Below, one piece after another: positions 11,732 through 24,203 of a DNA stretch of 64,000 bases. The DNA is from Tribonema minus (Eukaryota; Sar; Xanthophyceae; Tribonematales; Tribonemataceae). The stretch covers positions 1,116,001 through 1,180,000 of the forward strand of contig JAFCMP010000135.1 in the NCBI GenBank assembly GCA_017506865.1. Reading direction: 5' to 3'. Below the pieces are notes generated by a model, which saw nothing but the letters and a program-made list of their open reading frames with translations, made no database searches and was not told the DNA's origin. Within the stretch, counting starts at the first letter, position 1; the number at the start of each line of letters is the position of its first letter. The position numbers and the translations under genes were made by a program.

Positions 11732-14700
11732 ATGTGGATTGAGCCGCGTACAGCTGCACTGCTGCTGCTGTGTTTCGGCTGCTGCCTCTGTGCAGCCCTG
11801 CTGCCAAGCTCAACCCACGTGAAACATGTCACATGCGCGAGACCTGCATCATGCGAAGTACCATCGCTGGCACGGCGGCGCTGCCGATATGCAGTGCTTT
11901 TTGCTAGCTCAGAGCCATCAGACACAGGAAATGCCAGAGATTCGTTTGAATTAGTCGTGCGATTGCCATCGGTGCTGTCTGCCTTAGCCAAGCCTTTCAA
12001 CCTCACCAGCAGCCTCAGAGTGCCTTCCGTCGCTGTGGGCTTACAGCAGCAGGCGAACGCAACAGCTGCCATCGTCGATGCTGCGACGCAAGCCTATCAG
12101 GTGCGCGATGATTGATTGTAGTTATTGTGCATGATAGATACAATAATGTTTTAAGTGCGAGCACAGCGAACATCGTGACGCCACTGGCAAAACATGTCAG
12201 CATTTGGTGGAAGTTGCAAACCATTGCTGTCTTGCAGCACGGCTGAATGCCATGGCCTTGTTGCATGCCGTCGACATTGTACTCTCTGCCAGGCGCTGAC
12301 GCGGCCATGGCAAGATGCCATGGCACTGCTCAACGGCACCCTGACGGAGGAATCGTTCATCAGAGGAGGGGCCTTGCAGCAATCGACGGGGCAGCAGCTG
12401 CCGGTGCTGCAGGCGGCGTATGCAAGGGCAGCGGCGGACTTGGGGGACCTTGCGGTGAAAGCGGGCGTTGATCCCAAGCTGAGGTGTGTGCGCACGGAAG
12501 TCAATGTTGGTATCCACAATGCTGAGCAGCTGCGTTGGCCAACGTAGCGACTGCAGCCGTTGGAATGTTGCGCGCTCTCTAAGCCACGCATCTGACAACT
12601 TAAGTGCACAAGTCAGGTACACCGCTTTTGTGGTTGTGATGAAGGGCTACACACAGGCAAAAACCCACTGTGGCACCATCGGTGCTGTGTGGCGAGGTCT
12701 GAGGGCGACGTGTCAGTGCACTCGACGCAGCGCAGCTGCTCAGCGCACGGCGTAGCATTTGCGCAGCGCATCCCACACATGTGGAGCTGCAGCCCGCATA
12801 TGGAACTGCAGTAAGCGCAATGGCCGCGTCGCACGCATAGGCTAAGCGCACTGACAGTACGTGGTCACGTTAACTGGCGTTGCTTAATCATCACCAACGC
12901 CCCCTGCTCTTGACTCCATGCTCGGGTCTACGTGACAAGTGTGGTTGCACGAGAGCGGCGGGCTTCGGGCTGGGTGCACAACGTTCCTGCTGATGAAAGG
13001 CGCTTCCATGCCAGTTTCTGACTGCCTGACTCATGTTAACAACGCTCGCGCCTGTTGCGCGCTAGCTCACGCCGCTGCAAGCGTACACTTGCTTTGGGGC
13101 ACAATGACAGCTGGCGTCATCTTCAGCGCAATGCAGATATGCCAGTTGAGCGATGGGAATAGCGTTTCAGCCCCTGGTGCCACGAAAACGACTGGGGACT
13201 CACTCAGAGTTGTGAGTCTGACACCTTTGTTCGTGCGTGGGGTTTCAGAGTGTTGTCGTCGCCGTGTGTCTATACTGGTACTCTGGAATCCAGAAATGCA
13301 TTCCGCGCAACAATCTGGTGACCTGTGCTGCTTGCTGACACTTGCCGCTCAACTGCTCAACAGCGGTGCTGGCAACCGCGACTGGCATTGCTCCCAGACC
13401 CCCTGCCCCCCACACTACTCACAGCGACGCGCTCACAGCGTCTCAGTCCCCATGTCGCTCACATCGGCTCATCCCCGCTGTGTGGCGCTTGCAGCGCGGC
13501 GCTGCAGCGGCCGCTGGCGCGGGCAGCGCCCCCCACACCACTGCAATGCGCACACAACATCTCAACCCCATGTCGCTCACAACAATGCAACCCCAATGTG
13601 GCACCTGCAGCGCGGCGCTGCAACGGCTGCTGGCAGGCAGCGATGGCGAAGAGGACGGCGGCGCCAGCGCGCGCGCTGCGGTTCTGGACGCTCTGGGAAT
13701 ACCCCCGGGCACGCTGTGAGTGCGCGCGCATTTGTTTTCACTACGGGGTAGGGTTAGGGTCAGGCCGATGTGAATGCACTACAGGCAGGGCTAGGGTCAG
13801 GTCGATGTCAAAGGTGCTGCTGTGCACCGGAGCAGGGAGTGCGTACCTAGACACGTAGCATCGCACTGCAGCGACAGCAGTTTGCAAGTGCGGGTGCGTG
13901 CGAATGCGGGCGGCGCGCGCGACGGCGGCAGCTGCGCACTGCAGCAGCCTTATACATAGAGAGTCTACATGTAGGACCGACTGCGGCGTCAGAGCACGCG
14001 CTTGCCAGCAAAGCCCGCTTCCCCTGCGAAAGGTATGTAGGTATACGGGCATGCAGCGCTCCACCTCCCGTGCTCCACTGCTGCCGGTCTGTTCTACTCT
14101 GACACTGATACCACCACTCGCTTGCTTCCTTCGCTCGCACCGCAGCCTTACGCCCGATGCAGTGGACGCCGCTGCGCAGCGCGCGCGCGCCGCCGCCGCG
14201 CGGTTCGTCGGCAGAAACGTTGCGGCGCGGCTACGGTGAGCGCTGCAGCGTCACCTGTTGAAGTGTTGTGGCCTTGAAGTTCACCAGTTTTTGTGGTTGA
14301 AGTAGGCGGTTGATCGGTCGTTTGCGGCGTGCGGATCAGGCCCGTTCGAGCATGGCCTTTGAGCCCTGCTGTGTGTGCAGGCCAGTCGTGTGTTGTTGAT
14401 GTATGCTGTGAGTATGACAATGCACGCCTGTTGTTGGCGCTCACAACCTGGTGTAGCCGATTCGCCTTGTGGCAAGTGGCGGACAGAAGTATTCATCTGC
14501 TACAGAGTGCAAGATCGCGAGAGAAGCTATGGCTTTTAGGAAACCCTTGTACTTCAAGTTGAAGTACATTCAACGCACGATGCAGAAGGTTGCTATTGCC
14601 AGCGCTCCTGGAACATCACCACGCGACCACAGGAAACTCCACGTGGCGCACCGTTTGATGCAACTTCAACTTCAACTTGTCGTGCACGCAACGCCTCTCT

Positions 14701-17700
14701 GGCCTCAAGTACCACACATGCGTGGCACCAGAGGCTGCGTCAAAGCACTCATCTGTCGCCTCGACCCCATCTCTCAAGCGACAGCGTCCACGGAGGCGTT
14801 GAAGGCACGGCTGCACTCGAGCGCTGCCGCACCCACGCTTCTCAGCGCTTCTCCACGTGATCAACCTCCACACTGATTGAAGTTGTGCTGCAAAAAGTCG
14901 AAATTGAAAGTACAGGCATACATACCCACAGTCGCATGACGCGGCGCCGCGCGGCACGCTGACCGCGCACCGCGCGCAGGATGGCACAGCGCGACCTGAG
15001 CAGCGCCACGGATGTGCTGCTGCAAGTTCAAGTTCAACTTCAAGTGCAAGCATCACATACACAGTCATATGACACCGCACAGGATGGCGCGGCGCGACCT
15101 GAGCAGCGCCGTGGACGTGCTGCTGAAACTTCAAGTGCATTCAAGTGAAACTTCAAGTGCAAGCATTACATGCCCATCTCATGACACCGTGCAGGATGGC
15201 GCGGCGCGACCTGAGCAGCGCCACGGACGTGCTGCTGGACCTGCAGGGGGCGCAGGCGCCGCCGGCGGCGCGCGCGCTCGGCGCCGCCATCGCCGCGCGC
15301 CTGGCTGATCTGGACAGGTGTGTGTGTGTGTGTGTGTGTGCTGGATTATTGCTGAGCGCTGATGCATGCACTCGAGGGGGGTGCACTCGAGAGGGGTGTA
15401 GAAAGCGCGTGGGACGGCGCACGCGACAGTGGCGTGCTGGGCTGAAGCGCAGGTGCACGCGAGAGGGGTGCGGAAAGCGCACGGGGGACTGTGCACACGC
15501 GGCTCGTGGCACGCTGGGCTGACGCAGAGCTGCGCGCAGGCGACAACAGATGCGCTTCGGAATGTCGGTGTATGGGGCGGTTACAGCTTCGCTGTGCCTT
15601 CAGAAGCGTGCGTCGTGCAGGGCCTTCTTCTTGGAGCCACACACCCATCCGAAGACAGGAACAGGTTTGCCCATTGCCAGCACAGCAACGCCAGTCGCAG
15701 GGGCTAACGAAGCACCTTCGAGGGGTGAGGTAGCAGCACAACACACGAGTACCGGCAAGCGCGGTGAGCATATGCTGGCAAGCAGCTGGCCCGAGGGGGG
15801 GTCATTTCTTTGTTCGTGAGCGCCATGCCACTGTTGTTTGGCGTGCACGAGCCAGACCAGTGAGGGTCACATTCGCAGTGTTGCACGCTGGGTGCCCCTG
15901 CCCCCCCATGCTCTGCGCCTGCAACTGCGAGAGTGCAAGAGCATTCTTTTCTACACCGCCTCAGGTGCAAGTCTACGTGTATTGATACCTCGAACGTCCC
16001 TGCCCTGCTTGCGCCGTGTTCCAGGCACTCAATGCCACCAGCCTTTTTGTTGGCATTCATCACCTCCCAAAGTATCTCAAACCCGACGTTCACAGCACAG
16101 TTGCTTCAACTTTCCAGCAACGGCTCAGCCGCGTGTTGCCCTTTCCCATGAAGGTATACGCCTTCAGACATGCTGTTCTACAACTCCCCGCCAACGGCAC
16201 TGGCAGAGGTGCCAGGGGAATTCCCCTTCCCCCTGCCAGCGGATGCAGATGGCTACTGCATGGACCCCGGGCTGCACGGGCCGCTGGCCCCTCGGAGCCG
16301 GGTGAGCCGTCCACTTCAACTTGAAGTACATGTTAAACTTCATGAATGTGCACTTCTGAAGTACTGCATATATTCCGTCAACTGGATCAAAGCTGGTGAG
16401 CGACTGCAAGCTCTGTATCAGCCTCGGAGGAGCGCTGCTGCTGGCCACGCCGCGCAGAGCGCTGTAGCAATGCGCCGCGGAACGCTTTCACATGCGCCGG
16501 TTTTCCGGTCTGATGCGTCACGGCCACTGGAATTGACTCATTGCACACGTCGCCAGCAAGCGGCGGCGTCGCCAGCAAGCGGCGGCGTCGCCAGCAAGCG
16601 GCGCCGCCGCTTGCTGACCAAGCAGATGGTAGGCGCATGTCGCTGCGGGGCGATACGTAACAGGCTACACACGTCAGCCTTCTCCGCCACTTCATTGCGC
16701 GGCGCCGCTGCCCGCCATCTGGAAGGACTGAGCGATGACAACCCTAACCCTAGCCCTAACCCTGGCGCGCTAATCCTAACTTCAACTCTATTACTTTGTG
16801 CGATGGTCTCTAGCTCTAATGCGGTCCCCGCTGCTCGTGTCGTGTCCAGATTCGCTGACTCTTACCCTTTGTCTCCCCATAGCATGCTTTGGCTCCGCAT
16901 TGTCACGCAGCGCTGAGCAATGACACCTGCCGCGCGCCGCCTCGCAGGGAGGGCTCTTTGCGGCCGTCAACGAGGGCGCGCCAGCTCTGCAAGCCAAGCA
17001 GCGCCGTTGGTCCATGGTGCTTGCCACAGAGGTCGGTCAGCAGCGCTCAATTTCGGTGGTGCCCACCAGCGCTGGGATTGAGCGATACTTCAACTTGCGG
17101 AATGCGGAACCTGTTCAGCGCGTCACATGGCCCCCGGCGTGCATACCGTATACTGCTGCATCGCGTGCACGCCTTCAGGTGTGGCGGGGTTCGTCAGGCT
17201 TGGCTGGCGGTGCGTGCCGCGGGCGACAGTTGCTTTGAAAGGGGGCCATGTGACAAACAGCAGCTGCGCATGCGTCAGTGCTCATGCTTGCACGCAAGGG
17301 CACGTCCGAGCGCTGCGCCCAATGCCTGCACTCACCTGTTGTTTTATCGTTGTCCAGTGCCGTGCACGCCATCAATCATGTAGGCACGGGCACTAGAAAA
17401 GCCCCACAGCTCGGGCACTGATTGAAATTGCAAGCGCTCGCACGCCCACTGCCACATGAGAACAAAGTCATTTGTCGAGCGCGCTTCCTCCCGGTGTTGT
17501 GTCCTCGCAGGTGGCTCTGGCCTGTGCGCCACCGCAGCATCGGGCGGCGCTCGACAGGCGTCGCCGAGGACGCGAACCAAGCGCCAGCGCTGCGGTGAGA
17601 CAGGCTTGTGCTGAGCATCTCCACATGGCCTGAGGACGCTGCGGTTGTAGCGATGACGTGCTGTGAGATGAGACCGCATAGCTGCGCGTGCGGTGGCAAA

Positions 17701-20700
17701 GACGCATACCCTTGTGAGCGCGCGCCTGCAGCACACTGCAGCTGCATCCTCTGCAGGCCCTTTGGAGCGTGAAGTCATGAGTACAACGGTTTGGAAGTTG
17801 GAATGTGTTTTTTTGTCCGTTGATTCTCGCTGAGGTCGCGAAACACGTTGTTGGGTGCCGCCAAGCTTGCTACCAGAACCTACATGCATCGTGTGACAAA
17901 AGTGATGATCACAATGTACTACCCTCCTGCGTATTACCACCGTGAATCAGCCATGGTTCTGGCTTGTGGTGCGCCCTCAGTGGTGCAGTGTGACTCCGTT
18001 TACCAAGTCTCCAGACCCTGCTGCCTCCCCGGATGGCAGCACGTTGACTGCACCGTCGCCTTCGCCTGTTACAGCGGTAAATTGGAATGTGTAGAAGCAG
18101 CTCTTTATGAGTTTTCGCTTAGAGCGCGAAAAAGCGCAGTTGAATGCTGCCAAACCTGCTATCTAAAGCTACACGTATATTGTAATGCCGTATCTCGATG
18201 TACTTCGACGCAATCACAGTGTGTACTACCCTCTGCATACCACCACCACAAGTCAGCCATGTTGCGGCGTGTGGTGCGCTCTGAGTGGTGCCGCCTGACT
18301 CTACTGCAAAGTCCACAGATCCCACTGCCTCCCCGCATGGCAGCACGTTGACGGCATCGTCGCCGTCACCTGTTACAGCACTGCAAGTGGTTCAACAATG
18401 CACCCACGTTCGCGTCAAACCTGCACGCCACAATCACCTCTTGGAATCGTCCGCAGCTACGGTCACTGATCTTGGCGCTGCAGCTGGTGTAGGGTTAACG
18501 TTAGGTTGAGTAGGGTCAGGGTTAGGGTCAGGGTTGCCTGCGTGACGCGGCACCGCACCGGCCTACTGGCAGGTTCCGCCCTGCTCAATCGTCATCGTAC
18601 CGCCAACCTGATGCCGCAGGGACGCTTCAAAGCAGTGCTCAGCAGCGACACGCCCGCGACACCGTCGCTGCTGCCGCTGACCGACGTCACGCGGCTGCAA
18701 GCGCGGCTGCGGCAGGGGGTGCAGCAGTGGCGCCAGCGGTGGCGTCGACGTTTCACGAAAGCTGGTGAAGGCACCGATGAAGCGGCGGCCGACGCGACAC
18801 GCGATGCTGCGAGCGGCAGCAGCGCTGCTGACGGCATCAGCGACAGCGCTGCGATAGCAGAGGGGGTACGCGACGCTGATCAAGACGGCAGCGTCGATGG
18901 CGGCAGCAGCGGCAGCTCCACCGCTGGCAAAAGTGGCAGCAGCAGCACCTACGGTGAAGATCAAACAACGAGGGACGAAAGTGGCAGTGTTGGCGCTGGC
19001 ACCGCGGCCAGCATGGTGGAGGAAGTGGAGACCATCTTTGCGCTGGCGGCGAATGCGCTCACCGGTGATGCGGACGCGGCAGGTGAGCAGCCTCGCGCAG
19101 CGCTGCGCAGCTGCGTTCTCCAGAGATTGAGCATCACTGCACATGCCCTCACTGTAGTTTTCCAGCATGCGGCGGCGGTCTCAAGGCTCTCGACATCCCT
19201 CCCTGAGAAGGCAGTAGTTGCATGAGAGCACACGCCATCACCCACATCATGCGCTCCAGCCGGATCGGCCGCACGCTCTGCTGCCTCGCCGCGTATCGCG
19301 CAAACGCACAGCATCTCTCAGCACAGGCTTTGTTGCATCACACTGTCCCCCGCTACCACAATGCTGCCACAGGGCGCGAGCGACTGGAGCAGCAGCGGCG
19401 CCGGCGCAGACCGACGGCACGGCGGCGCGCGGCGCGCACGCTGCACTGGCCCGACTCGCTGTGCCTGCTGCAGCGCTCGGCGCGCGTGGGGAGCGTCAAC
19501 CCGGCGCTGCTGGTGCACTGCGCCATCGCCCTGTGTATGGCGCCGTACAACGTTGATCGGCCCCCGCTGGCGCTGCTGCCGTCGCTCCCGCTCGCGCCCC
19601 TGACGGGGGCCGGCTTGCTGGGCGCTGCTGCCGCTGGCTCGCCGTCCGCAGCAGCGCTCGGCCCCAAACAGGTGCGTCTGCACAGCTGCGTGCGCCTTTT
19701 TAGGGTGCTTGTTGGGGGTGAGAGCTGTGACCTTGCTACAGGCAGATTCTATACACTTAAGTCACTTAGGTGATAAGTGCCCCTGCAGCAGCAGCAGGCA
19801 CTTGGCAGATGCATATGCCATCAACAAAGCACACAGGTGTCTCGTGGGCTTTGTTGGGTGCTCTGCATGCTATAGCACCGATGAGCACTCGAGAGCAACA
19901 TCGTGCTTTGACGCTTCCCCCAGATTTTCACCAGTACACGCGCCAGATCTATCACAGACAAAGCGGCCCCGACAGACAGCACACCAAGGCCTGGCCGCGG
20001 TGAAGGCACAAACGCCCAACAACGTTGGGCACTCCTGGCCATGCAGAAGCCTCATGTCAGTGCAATGTCAGGTCTGCTGCGCAGACCGCAAGTGGCAGTG
20101 CCTCATCGCCTTCGCGTTTGTGCAAGCGCCCAGTGCAGCCGGGCAGCTGATACTGCTGCCGACCTCACACTGATATATGATTGATGTCATGCGTGTATGC
20201 TTCACTGCCCGAACCGCAGACCCCTGCACAGGAGGGCGTGCAGATGCTGGTGCGCAGAGCTCTGGGCCTCAGCGAGCAAGACTCTCTTCAGGTGACCCAT
20301 GGTGCATGCGCTGCTGATATGTATGGGGGCACAGTCATCACCCAGTCCAATAAATTCGAAGGTGCAACATGAATGAGCCTACAAAAACTAAGAGGACAAA
20401 TGCGGTGTGCTTCAGCGCTGTTTGCACCAGGAGTACCAGCTGCATGTGCTTGCGGCCCAATCGACAAGCCGTCGTTACCGACTCGCTGCCATGCGTGCCG
20501 GGGCACAGCACACAGCGACATCAACAGCGCGCGGCAGCTGACAAGCGACGCCTCTCCGCTGCCGCGTGTGTGCCGTTTACATTCTGCAGGTCCTGGAGAT
20601 TGTGACCGACAGGGCCTGCGCCGTCGCCGCGCACGCGCCCGCCCTCAACCTGACCGTCGTGTCCTTCCGTGGGACGAAGGTGAGCCGCTTTGCTGAGCGC

Positions 20701-23700
20701 CGCACTCCTGCGCTCTGATTGGGCCTGCAACGCTGGAGCTGAGCGCTGTGGCGTTCTGTGGGTTAGGGTTAGGGTTAGGGTTTGGCGAAGGCGCGGCGCT
20801 GCACCTGAGCAGTGCGCTGCTTGCGCGGTGGCTGCGCCCTGACCGTTACGGTCGCGACATCCCGCTGGATGGACACAAAGGGCCACTGCACTGGTCACGC
20901 TCAGGTTGGCTATCGGTGCGGGGGGTGAGGGGGGGTTATAAACGGCGGCTCTTACTGCACGCAACCTTAACGCGGCGTGTCTGACGCTCTCGCGTGAAGC
21001 GCGCGTGCCGCGGCATGATGTGCTCTTCTGCGGGGACAGAGGCGAGCGCTGCTGCGCGCATGCGGTGAAGCTTGGCTGACGCAGCTGGCTGCCGGCCTGC
21101 TGATGAAGCAATTGCCTGATTGCGTGTGCCGCTTTTTCTGCGTTTGTCGCAGCGTGCGGAATGGGGAGGCTGCGAAGAACATGCGCTTGCAGCGGTGGAG
21201 CAGTGATTCTACGTCCATGTATTCTCGTCTATGGTCCACTCTTGATGTTTCTATGTTTATGAAGTACATATCTGTGACATCGTGGGCGGTTGGTGTTCGC
21301 CTGCTCATCGGTGCTGGTTCGACGGTACAGGGCCACCACCAGCTGCAGCAGCTCGTTACCCACCAGCCCTCACACGATTGAGCTCTCACTTGCTGACTGA
21401 ACAAACTGCAAGCCCATAGGTCAACTGTCCGCGCCACGCCGCGTTGTCTGACAGCAGCCAGCGCCACGTCACGCCGCCTTGTCTGACGGTCGCCGGCGAC
21501 ACCATTTTTGTACTGCCGGCTGTACTGTTGTAACTGCTGTAACCGTTGCAACTGCAGGACGCGACGGACGTCCTGACGGACATAACATTCACGCCCGCGG
21601 CCTTCCAAGCGCGCCAGGACGACGGTGGCAGCACGGCTCAGGACGCGCCGGCCGGCATGGCCGTCCACGCCGGCTTTGCGCTAGCCTTCGACTCCATTCG
21701 GCCGCTGGTGCGTCTCGCGGTGCCCCCACCTTAGGGGTAGGGTTAGGGTTAGCTCTGAGTTCAAGATGGAACGGGGTGCATTTGTTGCGCTTGGTTCGTG
21801 TTGTTTATGATGACGCGCCTGTGCTCCCCTATCCTGATCTGCGCGACCCCGGGTGCACGGACCTGTGCATTGTGCCTGTGCCGCCGTTTTTTCAAGCTGC
21901 ACTCTGCATGCGTGTGACGTTGGTGGCAGCTGCTCACGGTAGAGGGCTTCTGGCGCTTTCGCCGCTAGGGTGGGACGAAATGACCGAGACCCAGAGACGT
22001 GCCGAATGTTGTTGGAACGAGAGATTCATGAGAGCGTACCGTGACTTTGTGTTTTTCCTGGTTTTGAGTGCACAGGTGGACGCCCTCGTGGTTCCGGAAC
22101 GAGATGGACCATTCCCTGCCGCGGCGCGCATTCTGTTTACCGGTATGTCATTATTAGTTGGATGCGTACATGGTGCACAGTTGTGTTCATGTATGCGTTA
22201 GATATGCTGCCAGTCATGAGAGCCTCCGGATCAGCAGTGCATGATCCACCAGTGGTTGCATGCTCATCATGTTGTCATTCCAGGAAATGTCTCCGTGTGC
22301 TTCTAGCCTAGCAATGCCTTGCGAACATCACGGCGATATGCTCGAATGCCATCATGGGCACTGTGCCAGCACTGATACCGACACCGCAGCGCATGGTGCA
22401 GCACCCGATGGTTGCGCAACGGTGACAACAGCAGCGCAGCGTAGAGTGTTCAGGCAGTGGTGGCACTGTTGCTGTGAGTGTTGTTTAACAGTCGGCTTGT
22501 GACAGTGCGCAGGTAGCTGCGCTGCACAACAGCCAGCCTCAAAGGCCTACTGGGCAGTGCGGCATCACTGTGACTGGTGTTGCGTGTTGTTGCAGCTCCT
22601 TGACATCATTCTCTTTGACACGACAGCACATCATCTACAGCCGTGCGTAGATGATGATGAGCATCACAGCACCGCAATGACTCATACTCATGGTGCCACT
22701 GAGCCTCACCACTGCACCGTCACTCCATGCGCTCCACTGTGACTCAGCTAGCTACGTGTGCTGGCACACCCTACTGCAACAGATCAGCACTCCCCATTCA
22801 ACAGCCTGCACAGCAGCTCAACAAGTACCACAACCCCCCCCCCCCGCCCGTCCCCTCTCACCCTTGCGACCCCAATCGACAGGGCACTGTGTGACCCCTT
22901 GTCCCGAACCCCCCCCCCCACCACCACCTCCCTCCAATCTCAACAAGTACCACTACCCCCCCCCCCCTTCAAACTCGCGTCCAATTGCCAGGGCACTCCA
23001 TGGGCGGCGCCCTCGCGCAGCTGGCCGCGGCGCACTGGCACGCCCTCAACCCCCATCTTGTAACGGTCGCGTCGCCCGCCGCCGGCAACGCGCCCTTCTG
23101 CCGCCACCTAGAGGCGACGGCGCTGCCGCACGGCGGCCTGCGCGTGTGGAACGAGGCTGATGCCGTGCCATTGCTGGCGCAGCTGGTGAGAATCACACAC
23201 TGGCTAGCAGCGCTCACGGTACTGTAGCTGCGTGCGGGCCAGGCACCACCGGGCGCCTGCTTGACGTGCGCCTAACCTTATGATGTGGCGGGGACAGAAT
23301 TGTGGCACGGGGGCCTGCGCGTGTGGAACGAGGCAACTGGTAAGCGTCGCACTGGGTGGCAGTGCGCAGGGCACTGAAGCTGCGCACAGTCAGGCACCAC
23401 CGGGCACCTGCGTTTCGTTGATGCGCGCCTAACCTTGTGATGAGAACAAATCAGCAGATAACCTTGTGATGTTGGCGGGGGCGGAATTGATGGCACGGCG
23501 GACTGCGCTTGCGAACAAGGCCGATGCTCTGCTGCTGCCAGCGCAGCTGGTGAGAATCGCGCTGGTGGCAGCGCTCAGAGTACTGTAGCTGAGTGCGGGC
23601 CGGGCACCACTGCGCGCGTGTATGACGTGCGCCTGACCCTAGCCGTAGGTCTGGCGCGGCGGATCTGTTAATGAGGTCGAGGGTGCGCGGCTCTGCTTGC

Positions 23701-24203
23701 GCGGCAGTAAATTCGGCCAGCTCGCGGCAGTGGCCTCATATGGTTGGCACGTGCGCGGATGCACAACTTAACGTATCTCAAATACTTAGGAGTTCTCAGA
23801 GGAACAAACATTCAGCGGCGCACTGCCTCTTCCGGTGTCGCGCTGGCAACAGAGGCCGGGCAGCCCTGACCGATAGCACGCCGCTTACACCAGCCAGCCT
23901 TGACCCCACCCGCACCTTTGCCCTCTACGCCCCCTCGCTCAGGCTGGCTACCGCCACGCGGGAGTGCCCGTGCGCCGCCGAGTGAGTGCCGCAGCGGTGG
24001 CGCTGTACGACTCAATGAACATCAACGCGCCGCTGCCGCCGGCGCTGGGGGCGGCCACCGCCATCGCGCCGCACATTGTGTACCAGGTTGGGCCGTGCGT
24101 GTACGCGTTCCCTGTGCTGGGGCTGGAGCTCCCGCAGGGGCAGTCACAGCAGCAGCAGCAGCAGCAGCAGCAGGGCCCCGGCACAACTGCAGACGCTGGA
24201 TGA
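11732..24203 (+). CDS. Large secreted or membrane-linked protein with C-terminal class 3 lipase domain
   Basis: Predicted triacylglycerol/acylglycerol hydrolase of the lipase class 3 fold. Supported exons: 11732-12100, 12293-12483, 13611-13715, 14146-14235, 15195-15317, about 16025-16301 (splicing unclear), 16948-17031, 17511-17594 (weak), 18573-19082, 19373-19671, 20220-20291, 20590-20679, 21558-21707, 22076-22142, 22992-23185, 23943-24203. The start gives MWIEPR followed by a hydrophobic stretch, a likely signal peptide. The lipase domain holds LTVVSFRGTK, VHAGFALAF, the nucleophile elbow FTGHSMGGALAQ split between two exons, NEADAVPLL with the likely catalytic Asp, and GYRHAGVPV. Phases agree from 19082 to the stop. 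The roughly 600-residue N-terminal part is Ala/Ser/Arg-rich with no family I recognise. The protein ends in a glutamine run. An extra exon could lie at 24575-24829. Confidence 0.85.
13481..13640. repeat. Duplicated acceptor and exon start in the lipase gene
   Basis: The real exon starts after TGTGGCACCTGCAG at 13610. A near copy, TGTGGCGCTTGCAG followed by CGCGGCGCTGCAGCGG, lies 116 bases upstream with its own AG at 13494. The preceding CCCATGTCGCTCACA block is duplicated as well. The copy is a cryptic acceptor whose following frame differs from the true exon after about 15 bases. Confidence 0.8.
14975..15317 (+). repeat. Triplicated acceptor and exon start in the lipase gene
   Basis: The real exon starts at 15195 and reads MARRDLSSATDVLLDLQ. 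Copies of the AG and the first 45 bases or so start at 14980 (MAQRDLSSATDVLLQ) and 15083 (MARRDLSSAVDVLLK), spaced 103 and 112 bases apart. Each copy runs straight into ACTTCAAGTTGAAGT-type repeats. All three keep an AG acceptor and an open frame, but only the third is followed by a full exon and a GT donor. Confidence 0.85.
16552..16622. repeat. 20-base triple repeat ending in an inverted repeat
   Basis: CGTCGCCAGCAAGCGGCGG occurs three times in a row. The last unit is followed directly by its complement (GCCGCCGCTTGCTGAC), so the 3' end can fold into a GC-rich hairpin with a stem of about 12 pairs. It lies in an intron of the lipase gene between 16301 and 16948. Confidence 0.8.
17878..18380. 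repeat. Two diverged copies of a 200-base segment in a lipase intron
   Basis: The segments at about 17880-18075 and 18185-18380 share an ordered series of blocks: TACTACCCTC, then TCAGCCATG, then GTGGTGCGC, then CTGCCTCCCCG, then ATGGCAGCACGTTGAC, and finally CCTGTTACAGC. Spacing is about 305 bases. Neither copy shows a clear conserved reading frame. Confidence 0.75.
20760..20783. repeat. Interstitial TTAGGG-type tract
   Basis: Four units of the telomere-type hexamer lie in the lipase intron about 80 bases after the donor at 20680. Similar two- to four-unit tracts occur in the same gene near 13745, 16740, 18490-18535 and 21733. Confidence 0.85.
22838..23570. repeat. Duplicated boundaries around the lipase nucleophile exon
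   Basis: Upstream of exon 22992-23185, the block CAACAAGTACCAC plus a C run plus CCAAT..CAG|GGCACT is present twice (decoy AG at 22882, true AG at 22991, 109 bases apart). Downstream, the exon end and donor recur twice: GCGTGTGGAACGAGGC with CTG|GTAAGC near 23340, and GCGCAGCTG|GTGAGAATC near 23549. The exon carrying the catalytic serine is thus flanked by copies of both of its own edges. Confidence 0.82.

Noticed and set aside
22593-22660. Possible lipase exon LLDIILFD after a GCAG
   Set aside because: It lies between 22142 and 22992, which join exactly to give FTGHSMGG; inserting it would break the nucleophile elbow.
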